A stretch of DNA of 7,431 nucleotides from an uncultured Desulfobacterales bacterium (GCA_945787595.1 CALZJV010000302.1:1-7431), one strand, 5' to 3'; positions 1 to 6,270 are shown, counted from the first letter of the stretch. The notes: generated by a model from the letters alone, not told the origin. Translations and numbers: made by a program.

Positions 1-1
1 C

Positions 2-169
2 AACCGTATCGCTGAAGGCAAACTGCCGCTGTGCGCCGAAATGTGTTCCACCAAAGCCCTGCTGGCCGGTGACGGCGAAGTGATATCTGAAATTTATCGC
101 AAGCGGGTAATGAAACGCGGCAGCCGCCCGGACACCTGGGGCTGGCAAAAGGCCTACAAGTTTTCGTGA
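2..169 (+). CDS. fdhB: Formate dehydrogenase beta (iron-sulfur) subunit, C-terminal 55 codons, 5' cut by window
   Basis: Reading frame 2 is open from the window edge to a TGA at 167-169 and gives 55 residues. The fragment carries the last two cysteines of a ferredoxin-type cluster motif (C11 and C15 in LPLCAEMCSTKAL), followed by a tail with YRKRVMKRGS and WGWQKAYKFS, which is typical of formate dehydrogenase beta subunits. In this family the subunit carries several [4Fe-4S] clusters that relay electrons from the catalytic molybdenum/tungsten subunit to the cytochrome b subunit. The protein ends soon after the ferredoxin region and has no C-terminal membrane helix, unlike E. coli FdnH, so it resembles the shorter Fdh3B-type subunits. 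The cytochrome b gene 860 bases downstream on the same strand supports the call. The catalytic subunit should lie upstream, outside the window. It could in principle be the beta subunit of a related molybdopterin oxidoreductase. Confidence 0.82.
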   Translation, partial: NRIAEGKLPLCAEMCSTKALLAGDGEVISEIYRKRVMKRGSRPDTWGWQKAYKFS

Positions 170-186
170 TGATGCGTTTTCATCAC
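166..186 (+). other. Small hairpin over the fdhB stop codon
   Basis: GTGATGA (166-172) pairs perfectly with TCATCAC (180-186) around a 7-base loop, and the TGA stop lies inside the left arm. No U tract follows, so this is not a canonical terminator. It could be a 3' end stabiliser or chance; the stem is only 7 base pairs. Confidence 0.3.
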
Positions 187-214
187 AGGATATACCGGCG
201 ACGCCACTCACGTT

Positions 215-244
215 AAAAGCGGCCAGGCTGATTGACAAAGAAAC
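215..244 (+). repeat. 30-base direct repeat, copy A (upstream of lipoprotein gene)
   Basis: This stretch matches 711-740 at 25 of 30 positions without gaps. The first 12 bases (AAAAGCGGCCAG) and last 8 (AAAGAAAC) are identical in both copies, and only the 10 bases between them vary. In copy B an ATGAAGTTTCAT dodecamer follows after 7 bases. In copy A the same dodecamer lies at 356-367, separated from the repeat by a palindromic element (253-326). Each copy precedes a gene of the formate dehydrogenase cluster, so it may be a regulatory site or a relic of a local duplication. Which of these it is cannot be read from the sequence. Confidence 0.6.
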
Positions 245-252
245 ATAATAGT

Positions 253-326
253 TCACCGCAGAGTTCGCAAAGAACGCTGAGAAAAAAATTAAATTATCTC
301 TGCGATCTCCGCGCGCTCTGCGGTGA
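253..326. repeat. Palindromic element of 9-base units (CGCAGAG family)
   Basis: The left arm carries CGCAGAG-like words at 257, 266 and 275, exactly 9 bases apart. The right arm carries the complement (CTCTGCG-like) at 298, 307 and 316, also 9 bases apart. The outer 11 bases (253-263 against 316-326) pair perfectly, and pairing continues imperfectly inward to an A/T-rich loop near 282-297. Scattered intergenic repeats of this CGCAGAG type are familiar to me from many bacterial genomes, but I cannot count copies here. It holds no gene. As RNA it would form a long hairpin between fdhB and the lipoprotein gene, which could set the 3' end of the upstream message. Confidence 0.75.
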
Positions 327-351
327 GATACTTCTTGAAAATGGTACCAAA

Positions 352-371
352 CTTTATGAAGTTTCATAAAG
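352..371. promoter_or_regulatory. 20-base dyad symmetry adjoining the lipoprotein ribosome binding site
   Basis: CTTTATGAA (352-360) and TTCATAAAG (363-371) are perfect reverse complements around a central GT. The right arm runs into the purine stretch AAAGGAT that precedes the TTG start at 382. The inner 12 bases recur at 748-759 upstream of fdhC, where the symmetry shrinks to 5 bases per arm. The geometry suits an operator for a dimeric regulator, or an RNA hairpin hiding the ribosome binding site. No regulator can be named, and no promoter consensus is evident beside it. Confidence 0.4.
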
Positions 372-381
372 GATAGCAAAA

Positions 382-579
382 TTGAATTGGCGAGGTTTCA
401 TTTTATTGCTGATATCGACCGTCCTGGTTGTCGTCGCCTGCTATGAATCCCCTGACGTCGTCATACACAAACCGGGCGTCTACAAAGGGGCCAGGGATCC
501 CCTGCTGGTGAAGCAGCGGTCTGCGAAGCAGCAAGAAGTGCTCCGTGAAAGAGTCATGCTGATCCAGGCCGAGCGTTGA
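382..579 (+). CDS. Small predicted lipoprotein between formate dehydrogenase beta and gamma genes
   Basis: This 65-residue protein starts at a TTG preceded by AAAGGAT (369-375). Residues 1-19 form a basic-then-hydrophobic signal sequence ending in a lipobox V17-V18-A19-C20, so C20 would be lipidated and the mature protein would be about 46 residues. The residue after the cysteine is Tyr, not Asp, which by the usual +2 rule favours outer-membrane sorting. The mature part has a striking HKPGVYKGARDPLL segment and then a charged, probably helical tail (KQQEVLRERVMLIQAER). I cannot name the family or its function. Its place between two subunit genes of one enzyme suggests an envelope role linked to formate dehydrogenase, by context only. 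The weak start codon and long spacers are reasons for caution, but the lipobox and clean signal peptide argue that it is real. Confidence 0.65.
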   Translation: MNWRGFILLLISTVLVVVACYESPDVVIHKPGVYKGARDPLLVKQRSAKQQEVLRERVMLIQAER

Positions 580-710
580 TCACCGGTGATTTCAGAGAAG
601 CGGCATAGCAGATTGTAGCTGCATGCTGCTGCCCGCAGGTGAGCACAATTGCAGGTGTGCAATTATTGGAATATGCCTCAATGTTTCATTCCAGCGTCGC
701 CGTTGGTCTG
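580..710. other. Non-coding spacer with two small dyads
   Basis: I see no gene between the lipoprotein stop and the second 30-base repeat. Right at the stop codon is a perfect 12-base palindrome, ATCACCGGTGAT (579-590). Further on, AATTGCA (647-653) pairs with TGCAATT (658-664) around GGTG. Neither is followed by a run of T, so neither looks like a standard terminator. Confidence 0.45.
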
Positions 711-759
711 AAAAGCGGCCAGTTTAATCGAAAAAGAAACTTAGGTAATGAAGTTTCAT
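711..759 (+). repeat. 30-base direct repeat, copy B, with downstream ATGAAGTTTCAT
   Basis: Positions 711-740 match 215-244 at 25 of 30 bases. ATGAAGTTTCAT follows at 748-759, as it does at 356-367 behind copy A. Within copy B, GAAACTT (736-742) is complementary to AAGTTTC (751-757) around an 8-base loop, so the block could form a small hairpin. In copy A this pairing is broken up by the palindromic element at 253-326. The block sits about 270 bases before fdhC, with the MITE-like element between them. Confidence 0.55.
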
Positions 760-782
760 ATGAGGGGTTAACCAAAAAATAA

Positions 783-987
783 ACGTCGAACATCGAACAT
801 TGAACGTCCAACATCGAATAATGAATTCTGACAATTTAAAAAAAGACCGGGCAACACAGGGCACAAGCGCCTGCGCTTTACGAGCGGGTCTACCTTTAGA
901 AATTCTGCGGTTCGCTTTTTTTAAAGTAGATAACGCGCAGCGTCATCCATATTGGACGTTCGATGTTGGAAGTTCGATGTTCGACGT
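783..987. repeat. MITE-like element with inverted arrays of 7-base units
   Basis: The left end (783-817) is five tandem heptamers with consensus ACRTYSA, mostly ACATCGA or ACGTCGA. The right end (953-987) is five heptamers of the complement (TCGATGT/TCGACGT type). The outermost two units of each end are perfect complements; a 17-base run including one flanking A is identical in inverted orientation. Inside lies a second inverted pair, 833-845 against 915-927, complementary at 12 of 13 positions and A/T rich. The interior has no convincing gene; short open frames crossing it on both strands simply read through the repeats. Length (about 205 bases), nested inverted ends and lack of coding content fit a non-autonomous mobile or REP-like element. 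No target-site duplication is obvious. It has brought its right end to within 44 bases of the fdhC start. Confidence 0.7.
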
Positions 988-1015
988 TCAATCTTTTTAC
1001 AATTTTAAACGTGCC

Positions 1016-1021
1016 AGGAGG
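1016..1021 (+). promoter_or_regulatory. Ribosome binding site AGGAGG of fdhC
   Basis: AGGAGG ends 10 bases before the ATG at 1032. It decides the start: the longer open frame from 963 begins inside the right arm of the repeat element and has no such site. Confidence 0.8.
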
Positions 1022-1031
1022 AAAACCAGAA

Positions 1032-2081
1032 ATGACAGCAACAACAATCCAAGGCAATTTCAAGGTTTCCGGGAATAGACGGCCCAGGGCCATGCTCAGA
1101 AAAACAGTGTTGGTGCTGCTGATCAGCACTGTTGTCCTGGTGATTTTAGGATGGATAATTCATGCAGGGTTGTTTGCCGCGGCCGACACACAAAACGCGG
1201 CGACCAATCCCCGTGCCAATTTCTGGCGAGCGGTTAGAGACGGGCAGGTCGGGGTGACCACCGTTCAGGGCCAGGAGCGGGACGTACTGATTCAAAACGG
1301 GGGAGAAAATTGGCGCCACATTCGCAACGGCCTGGTGGCCGGTATCTCACCCTGGCTTCTGGCGGTGGTGTTTTTCGCAATCATGCTTTTTTTCTTCATT
1401 CATGGTCCGGATAAACTGGATGAGGCGCCCTCAGATGAAACTCTCGATCGCTGGTCGTTGCCGCATCGTCTCCTTCACTGGTACACGGCACTACTATTTA
1501 TCCTCATGGGCTTGACCGGTTTGAGCATGCTCTTCGGTCGGGCCGTTCTTATCCCTGTTTTCGGCCACAGTGCTTTTGCCGGCTACCTGAACTTGGCCAT
1601 TAAAATTCACAACTACGGCGGGCCGCTCTTTTTGGCAGGGCTGCTGATCGAAATCATCGCCTGGTTCAAACCCAATATCCCCAAAAAAATTGATTTCGAT
1701 TGGTTCAAATCCCTGGGCGGCATGATCGGCAAAGGATCGCGGCCCCATGCCGAAAGGATCAACGGCGGCTCCAAGGGCTGGTTTTGGTTCACGGCTTTGG
1801 CCGGTTTGACCGTCGGCATCACCGGTTTGATTATGGATTTTCCGGAGTTTGGACAATCGCGCGGGATGATGCAGGTGGCCCACGTGATTCATGCATCCAT
1901 GGCCGTTATTTTTATCACAGGGTCCTTGGGCCATATCTACATTGGAAGCATCGGTGCCCAGGGCACCTTTGAAAGCATGTGGCGCGGCAAGGTAAGCGTT
2001 CAGTGGGCCAAACAGCACAATGATTTATGGTATGCAGAATTGATTGAGGAAAAGTCGTCGCAAAGCGGGCCGTCGTTATAA
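1032..2081 (+). CDS. fdhC: Formate dehydrogenase gamma subunit (membrane cytochrome b)
   Basis: The 349-residue product is the quinone-reducing, diheme cytochrome b subunit of a membrane formate dehydrogenase (FdnI/FdoI type). It takes electrons from the beta subunit. After a first hydrophobic segment (about 23-41) comes an extracytoplasmic stretch with NFWRAVRDGQ and VLIQNGGENWRHIRNG, a hallmark of the longer gamma subunits that E. coli FdnI lacks. Five further membrane segments follow at about 105-123, 151-170, 196-212, 250-268 and 286-305. Probable heme ligands are H149 (HRLLHW), H193 (KIHN), H287 (HVIHA) and H301 (LGHIY); the 14-residue gap between the last two equals that in FdnI. The C-terminal GKVSVQWAKQHNDLWYAEL also matches FdnI. 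The start at 1032 is set by AGGAGG. An alternative ATG at 1092 is less likely. The gene is separated from fdhB by a lipoprotein gene and two repeat elements, so cotranscription is uncertain. Confidence 0.93.
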   Translation: MTATTIQGNFKVSGNRRPRAMLRKTVLVLLISTVVLVILGWIIHAGLFAAADTQNAATNPRANFWRAVRDGQVGVTTVQGQERDVLIQNGGENWRHIRNGLVAGISPWLLAVVFFAIMLFFFIHGPDKLDEAPSDETLDRWSLPHRLLHWYTALLFILMGLTGLSMLFGRAVLIPVFGHSAFAGYLNLAIKIHNYGGPLFLAGLLIEIIAWFKPNIPKKIDFDWFKSLGGMIGKGSRPHAERINGGSKGWFWFTALAGLTVGITGLIMDFPEFGQSRGMMQVAHVIHASMAVIFITGSLGHIYIGSIGAQGTFESMWRGKVSVQWAKQHNDLWYAELIEEKSSQSGPSL

Positions 2082-2232
2082 GAATAGCGTCGCATCCGGC
2101 ATTGTTTTGCTCGATTTCAAGGAATGGTGAATTTCATCGGTTGCCTCAGATCGGTGGATCGGACGCTTATCGCTATAAAACCAACGAAAAAGTAGGGTAA
2201 ACGCTAAGCACTTTTGGAAGCGCAATTTTTAG

Positions 2233-2267
2233 AAGGAGACACCGGTAAAGCCGGTGTCTCTTTTTTT
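2233..2267 (+). terminator. Intrinsic terminator after fdhC
   Basis: GAGACACCGG (2236-2245) pairs perfectly with CCGGTGTCTC (2251-2260) around TAAAG, and seven T residues follow (2261-2267). Three A/G bases before the stem can pair with the first Ts, extending it. It lies 152 bases beyond the fdhC stop, on the same strand. The stretch 2082-2232 between stop and hairpin contains nothing I can identify. Confidence 0.9.
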
Positions 2268-2291
2268 ATGAATTTGTATCTGACAGACAGC

Positions 2292-2320
2292 TTGAATTAA
2301 GCCTGAAGTTCCTGTAATAA
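2292..2320 (+). promoter_or_regulatory. Possible promoter of the acyl-CoA synthetase gene
   Basis: TTGAAT (2292-2297) and TAATAA (2315-2320) are 17 bases apart, downstream of the terminator and 43 bases before the start codon. The -35 match is good but the -10 match is poor. A promoter is expected in this gap, since transcription from upstream should stop at 2267. Confidence 0.27.
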
Positions 2321-2347
2321 GCTAAGCCATACGAACCGGAATGAAAA

Positions 2348-2354
2348 AAGGTGA
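2348..2354 (+). promoter_or_regulatory. Ribosome binding site AAGGTGA of the acyl-CoA synthetase gene
   Basis: AAGGTGA ends 8 bases before ATG 2363 and its GGTGA is fully complementary to the 16S rRNA tail. The in-frame GTG at 2351 lies inside this site, so the longer start is unlikely. Confidence 0.65.
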
Positions 2355-2362
2355 TTTTAGAT

Positions 2363-3787
2363 ATGGCTTTAAGCCAAACAGATTTTCAAAAATTTTTTGA
2401 CCCCGCACAGATTGCCATCGTCGGTGTTTCATCCGGGGAATACAAATTCGGTGGGATGAGTTTTTTAATCAAACTCCAGGAAGGGGGCTATGGCGGAAAG
2501 CTGTATCCTATCAACCCCAAGGCCGAACAAATCCGGAATCTCAAGGCCTATCCGGACCTGGTATCCCTTCCGGAAGTACCCGATCTGGCCATCGTCTGCG
2601 TAGCCGCCAGGTTTGTCCCCTCCATTCTTGAAGACTGTGCCCGCATTGGTTTGAATCACATCCACATCCTTACCTCCGGATTTAAAGAAACGGGTCTGGA
2701 AGACGGCAAATTGTTGGAGGAACGGATCGTCGCCATTTCAAAGACACACGGCTTGAAGATCATAGGTCCCAATTGCATGGGCCCCTATTGTCCGTCCTCG
2801 AACCTAACTGCTTGGGGTGCGATTCCCGGGTTGAGGGGTTCCATTGGGATTATTTCCCAAAGCGGGGGACTCACCCAGCGTCTTACCGAATATACCTGTT
2901 CTCTCGGCCTCGGGGTAGAAAAAGCAGTGAGTTTTGGGAATGCAGCCGTTCTCGACAGTACGGATTTTCTCGAAGTCATGGCAGAGGACGAGAAAATTAG
3001 AGTTATCGCCATGTACCTGGAGAGTGTAAAAAATGCACGTAGATTGCTGCAGGTTGCCAAAGAGGCGAGCAAAAAAAAGCCAATCCTTTTATGGAAAGGT
3101 GGCGAAAGCAAAGCGGGGGCGACTACGGCTGCTTCCCACACGGGTGGCATGGCGGGGGCGCAGAAGCTATGGGAGGCTTTTTGTCTTCAAACCGGTGCGG
3201 TTCGGGTACGTTCGATGGATGAATGTGTGGACGCCATCATGGCATTCAACCTGCTTCCTGCGCCTGCCGCAAATGGCGTTTTTCTCATCGGTGGCGGGGG
3301 CGGAAACAGCGTGGCCTATAGTGATACGTTCAACCGAGCCGGATTCGAAGTCCCGCCGTTATCTGAAGCCAGTATGGGTTTTCTTCGCCGCAGCGTGCCG
3401 ACTGCAGGGTCCATTGCCGGAAATCCTCTCGATATGTGGCGGACCTTTATCGATGCCGCCTACCTGTCCGAGGTATTGGATCTGGGTTACCAAGACCCTG
3501 CGATTTCCATCATCGTTGTCGACCGGCTCATCCCCAGAATGGCTTACCACTTTCCGGACTTAGCCGATCCAACACCGGAGATCATAACGTTTATAAAAAA
3601 TCGACAACATACAAAACCGACCGTTTTTACCATCGACTCAGATGGCGGCGATCCGGACCTGGCTTTAACGGGGACGCGTTTAAGGGCTCAGTTTTGCAAA
3701 GCCGGCATCCCGGCGTATCCATCGGCTAGGCGGGCCGCGAGGGCTCTTTTCCACCTCTGCCAATACCATGCCCGGCAGACGCGCTAG
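2363..3787 (+). CDS. Acyl-CoA synthetase (ADP/NDP-forming), stand-alone alpha subunit
   Basis: The 474-residue product matches the alpha half of NDP-forming acyl-CoA synthetases, which interconvert acyl-CoA, ADP and phosphate with free acid, CoA and ATP through a phosphohistidine. Residues about 10-130 are a Rossmann CoA-binding domain (DPAQIAIVGVSSGE near the start, LYPINPKAE, TSGFKETG). IGPNCMG follows at 134-140. Two succinyl-CoA-ligase-like domains come next, with ISQSGG, VSFGNAA and MYLES; E220 in YLES is the conserved glutamate. The expected phosphorylated histidine is H259 in ASHTGGMAG. The glycine run IGGGGGNS lies at 309-316. The length equals that of separate alpha subunits; the ATP-grasp beta domain of the fused roughly 700-residue enzymes is absent and no beta gene is in the window. 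It may partner with a beta subunit encoded elsewhere. The substrate cannot be told. It is flanked by a terminator and a palindrome, so it is probably monocistronic. Confidence 0.88.
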   Translation: MALSQTDFQKFFDPAQIAIVGVSSGEYKFGGMSFLIKLQEGGYGGKLYPINPKAEQIRNLKAYPDLVSLPEVPDLAIVCVAARFVPSILEDCARIGLNHIHILTSGFKETGLEDGKLLEERIVAISKTHGLKIIGPNCMGPYCPSSNLTAWGAIPGLRGSIGIISQSGGLTQRLTEYTCSLGLGVEKAVSFGNAAVLDSTDFLEVMAEDEKIRVIAMYLESVKNARRLLQVAKEASKKKPILLWKGGESKAGATTAASHTGGMAGAQKLWEAFCLQTGAVRVRSMDECVDAIMAFNLLPAPAANGVFLIGGGGGNSVAYSDTFNRAGFEVPPLSEASMGFLRRSVPTAGSIAGNPLDMWRTFIDAAYLSEVLDLGYQDPAISIIVVDRLIPRMAYHFPDLADPTPEIITFIKNRQHTKPTVFTIDSDGGDPDLALTGTRLRAQFCKAGIPAYPSARRAARALFHLCQYHARQTR

Positions 3788-3860
3788 GAATAGGTGAGCG
3801 CTAACTAATTACTATTTCAATTTTGTCTTTAATAAATTAGCAGCCTTTTCAGTTGTTTTC

Positions 3861-3938
3861 AGGTTTCGGGTTTCAGTGTTCAGGTTTCAGGGACAGTTTT
3901 TGCGGTGTCTGAAACCTGAACACTGAAACCCGAAACCT
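3861..3938. repeat. Long perfect palindrome of 7-base units between convergent genes
   Basis: Positions 3862-3890 and 3909-3937 are perfect reverse complements over 29 bases; A3861 and T3938 extend this to 30, around an 18-base loop. Each arm consists of four heptamers of the GGTTTCA type (3862, 3869, 3876, 3883), and a fifth, weaker unit (GTTTTCA) precedes the left arm at 3855. It lies 74 bases after the synthetase stop and 20 bases after the protease stop, so its RNA hairpin would form in both messages and could act as a shared 3' end. No T tract follows on either strand, so it is not a textbook terminator. Its perfection suggests recent arrival or active maintenance. Confidence 0.85.
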
Positions 3939-3957
3939 TGACTGGACAGAAATCTAT

Positions 3958-6261
3958 CTAATTTTTGTCCGTTTTTTTTCTTTCTCCCTCACCTGTCCCG
4001 CCGCCAAATTCTTTAATGCCTTCGGCCAGTTCCTTCAATTTACGGTCGACAAGAAAGTTGATCGTCTCTTCCGGATACGTGCCGCCTGCCTGGGGTGCGC
4101 CGGCCTCTCTTCCCGTCAGGATTTCAATGCCTTCATCAATATTCCTGACCGAGTAAACAATAAATTTACCCTCTTTTACCGCTTCGACAACATCTTTGCG
4201 CAACATTAAATCTTTGACATTGCTATCGGGGATGATGACCCCCTGGTCACCGCTCAAGCCTTTGTGGCGACAGCAATCGAAAAACCCTTCGATCTTTTGA
4301 TTGACACCGCCGATGGCCTGGACCTCGCCCTTTTGATTGACCGAACCGGTTACGGCGATATTCTGTTTGATGGGGACCCCGGACAAACTGGACAACAGGG
4401 CGTAGATTTCCGTGGAGGAGGCACTGTCGCCGTCGACACCGCTGTAGGATTGCTCAAATGCGATACTGGCGCTCATGGTGATCGGTTTGTCCTGCGCAAA
4501 CTTCTTTCTCAAATAACCGCCGAGGATCAGAACGCCTTTATTGTGCGTGTTGCCGGACATGTCGGCTTCGCGTTCGATATTTATGAGACCGGCACGGCCC
4601 ATGGCAGTCGATACGGTGATGCGGGACGGTTTGCCGAACATATAGTCACCGAGGGAATAGACAGCCAGCCCGTTGACTTGACCAACGACTTCTCCTGCCA
4701 CATCGATCATCAATGTTCCCCGGTCGATCATCTCCTGGATCCGCTCTTCCGCCAGGTTGGCTCGAAAAATACGCGCCTCGATGGCCCTGTCTACATGTTG
4801 TTCTCCAACAACGGACTGGTTTTCCTGACCGGCCCAGAAATCAGCCTCCCGGATCAGGTCGGAAACGGCCGGAAAGCTGGTTGAAATCTTTTCCTGTCTT
4901 CCGCTCATCCTGACGGCCTGCTCCACCAGCGCAGCCACCGCTGTTCGATCGAGCGCTCTTAATTTCTCTTCATCGGTTGCCATTTTGACAAATTCCGCAA
5001 ACTGCTGAATCGACTGCTCATTTTTGTCCATGACGGTATCAAAATCAGCCCTGACTTTGAATATCTTGCGCAGGTCTTCATCATAGTAACCGAGTAAATG
5101 ATAGAGGTGGGCATCGCCAACCAGCACCACTTTGACGTTTAACTCGATAGGTTCCGGTTTTATACCGGTGGTGGTAAAAAAATACATCGGGTCGAAGGTC
5201 TGAATTTCGAGTTTTTTGCTTTTCAGTGCTCGTTTCAGGGCCTGCCAAACGCCGGGTTCGATAATGGCGTCCTTCAGATTGAGAACCAGATACCCGCTGC
5301 TGGCTTTGACCAGTGATCCGGCTTTGATCTTGCTGAAATCGGTGCGCCAGACCCCACTGCGGTCCACCACGCGCTCGATGGCACCGAAAATGTTCCGGTA
5401 AGTTGGATATTCTTCAATGATAACCGGAGGGCTTTTACTCTGGCTGTTGTCCACCAGCAAATTGACTTCATAGGGTTGGAACAGATCCACATCGGGCATC
5501 ATCGGGGGTAAACCCGGAATTTGAGTCGGATTTTGCGGACTGAAAATTTTCAGGTTGTCGGCCATGTCTTCGATCATATCCTGAATGTGCTGCTTTACTT
5601 TATCATTTTTATATTTTTCCAAAAGTTCGGCGGCTGAATCCGAGGCAGTTTTCAAAAAAGTCGCCCGATCCATTTTTTCAATTTTTTCCGATACTTCTTT
5701 TTGAAGGTCTCTGAGTTCAAGAAAAATCTGATCGATCTGTTTTCGCAATATTACGTGTTTTTGTTTCAGCGCATCAAACTCTGCTTGCGGAAACCGGCCT
5801 TTTTCCACAACCGTTTCCAGCTGTTCAATTGAGACGGGTTTGTCATCGACCAACGGCATGACTTCGGGACGTTTAAACTGGCCCATTTGAACGTCGACAA
5901 TGGCAAATCCCTCTGCTTTAACTTTTTGTTCCAGAGATTTGAAAAAGCTTTTAGCCTGACCCTCATAGGTTTCCATAATCTCTTTTTTCACATTGATGTA
6001 TTCCTGACTCCCGAAAAGCTGAGGAATTTCTTTTTTCAGTCTTTCGACAAAATTCTTTGTATCTCGCTTGAAAGCACTCCCGCTTCCCGCCGGAAGCCGG
6101 ATCAAGATTGGGGACTCCGGATTCTTGAAACAATTTACGTAGCAAAGGTCTTCCTGCGCTCCGTCTTTTTGCGACATTTCTTCCAGGAGCCGCTTTACCG
6201 TGGACATTCTTCCCGATCCAGCCATGCCCGTAACAAAAACGTTATAGCCCGGTTTAGCCAT
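3958..6261 (-). CDS. LonB-like AAA/ATP-dependent protease, N-terminus lost to an insertion sequence
   Basis: From the first ATG (6261) the frame encodes 767 residues of the Lon-related family in which an atypical AAA module (AAA_32 type) is fused to a Lon protease domain. Near the start is a P-loop-like GMAGSGRMS (12-20) with Arg instead of the usual Lys, which I recall as common in this family. A long charged helical insertion follows (about 80-236), then the AAA core with SGYLVLNLKDAI (322-333) and LNVKVVLVGD, and the Lon proteolytic domain (about 520-716). The catalytic pair is S613 in DGDSASS and K656 in NQKIEGF, 43 residues apart as in E. coli Lon. Relatives have roughly 60-80 more residues before the P-loop; here homology ends at about 6270, where IS sequence begins. 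A longer frame to a TTG at 6318 lies in IS sequence and has no ribosome binding site. The protein may be unmade or poorly expressed, yet the rest of the frame is intact, so the loss looks recent. Confidence 0.85.
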   Translation of the reverse strand: MAKPGYNVFVTGMAGSGRMSTVKRLLEEMSQKDGAQEDLCYVNCFKNPESPILIRLPAGSGSAFKRDTKNFVERLKKEIPQLFGSQEYINVKKEIMETYEGQAKSFFKSLEQKVKAEGFAIVDVQMGQFKRPEVMPLVDDKPVSIEQLETVVEKGRFPQAEFDALKQKHVILRKQIDQIFLELRDLQKEVSEKIEKMDRATFLKTASDSAAELLEKYKNDKVKQHIQDMIEDMADNLKIFSPQNPTQIPGLPPMMPDVDLFQPYEVNLLVDNSQSKSPPVIIEEYPTYRNIFGAIERVVDRSGVWRTDFSKIKAGSLVKASSGYLVLNLKDAIIEPGVWQALKRALKSKKLEIQTFDPMYFFTTTGIKPEPIELNVKVVLVGDAHLYHLLGYYDEDLRKIFKVRADFDTVMDKNEQSIQQFAEFVKMATDEEKLRALDRTAVAALVEQAVRMSGRQEKISTSFPAVSDLIREADFWAGQENQSVVGEQHVDRAIEARIFRANLAEERIQEMIDRGTLMIDVAGEVVGQVNGLAVYSLGDYMFGKPSRITVSTAMGRAGLINIEREADMSGNTHNKGVLILGGYLRKKFAQDKPITMSASIAFEQSYSGVDGDSASSTEIYALLSSLSGVPIKQNIAVTGSVNQKGEVQAIGGVNQKIEGFFDCCRHKGLSGDQGVIIPDSNVKDLMLRKDVVEAVKEGKFIVYSVRNIDEGIEILTGREAGAPQAGGTYPEETINFLVDRKLKELAEGIKEFGGGTGEGERKKTDKN

Positions 6262-6270
6262 ATTTATCCC

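Noticed and set aside
232..249. TTGACA at 232-237 with CATAAT at 244-249 as a promoter
   Set aside because: The two boxes are only 6 bases apart, and nothing resembling a -10 box lies 16-18 bases from TTGACA.
783..987. CRISPR-like array in the heptamer repeats
   Set aside because: The units are 7 bases long and directly adjacent, without spacers, and the second array is inverted.
963..1031. Longer fdhC reading frame beginning at ATG 963
   Set aside because: These 23 codons are translated from the right arm of the repeat element, have no ribosome binding site, and would precede the clear AGGAGG-ATG at 1016-1034.
800..1129. Short open frames on both strands across the MITE-like element
   Set aside because: Their sequence is dictated by the repeat arms and the start of fdhC; there are no ribosome binding sites or protein features.
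1494..2018. Long open frame on the minus strand opposite fdhC
   Set aside because: It is fully antisense to a well-supported gene, its product has no recognisable domain, and it fits codon-bias shadowing.
4264..4884. 206-codon open frame on the plus strand opposite the protease
   Set aside because: It lies entirely antisense to the conserved Lon protease domain and neighbouring AAA lid region and shows no family features.
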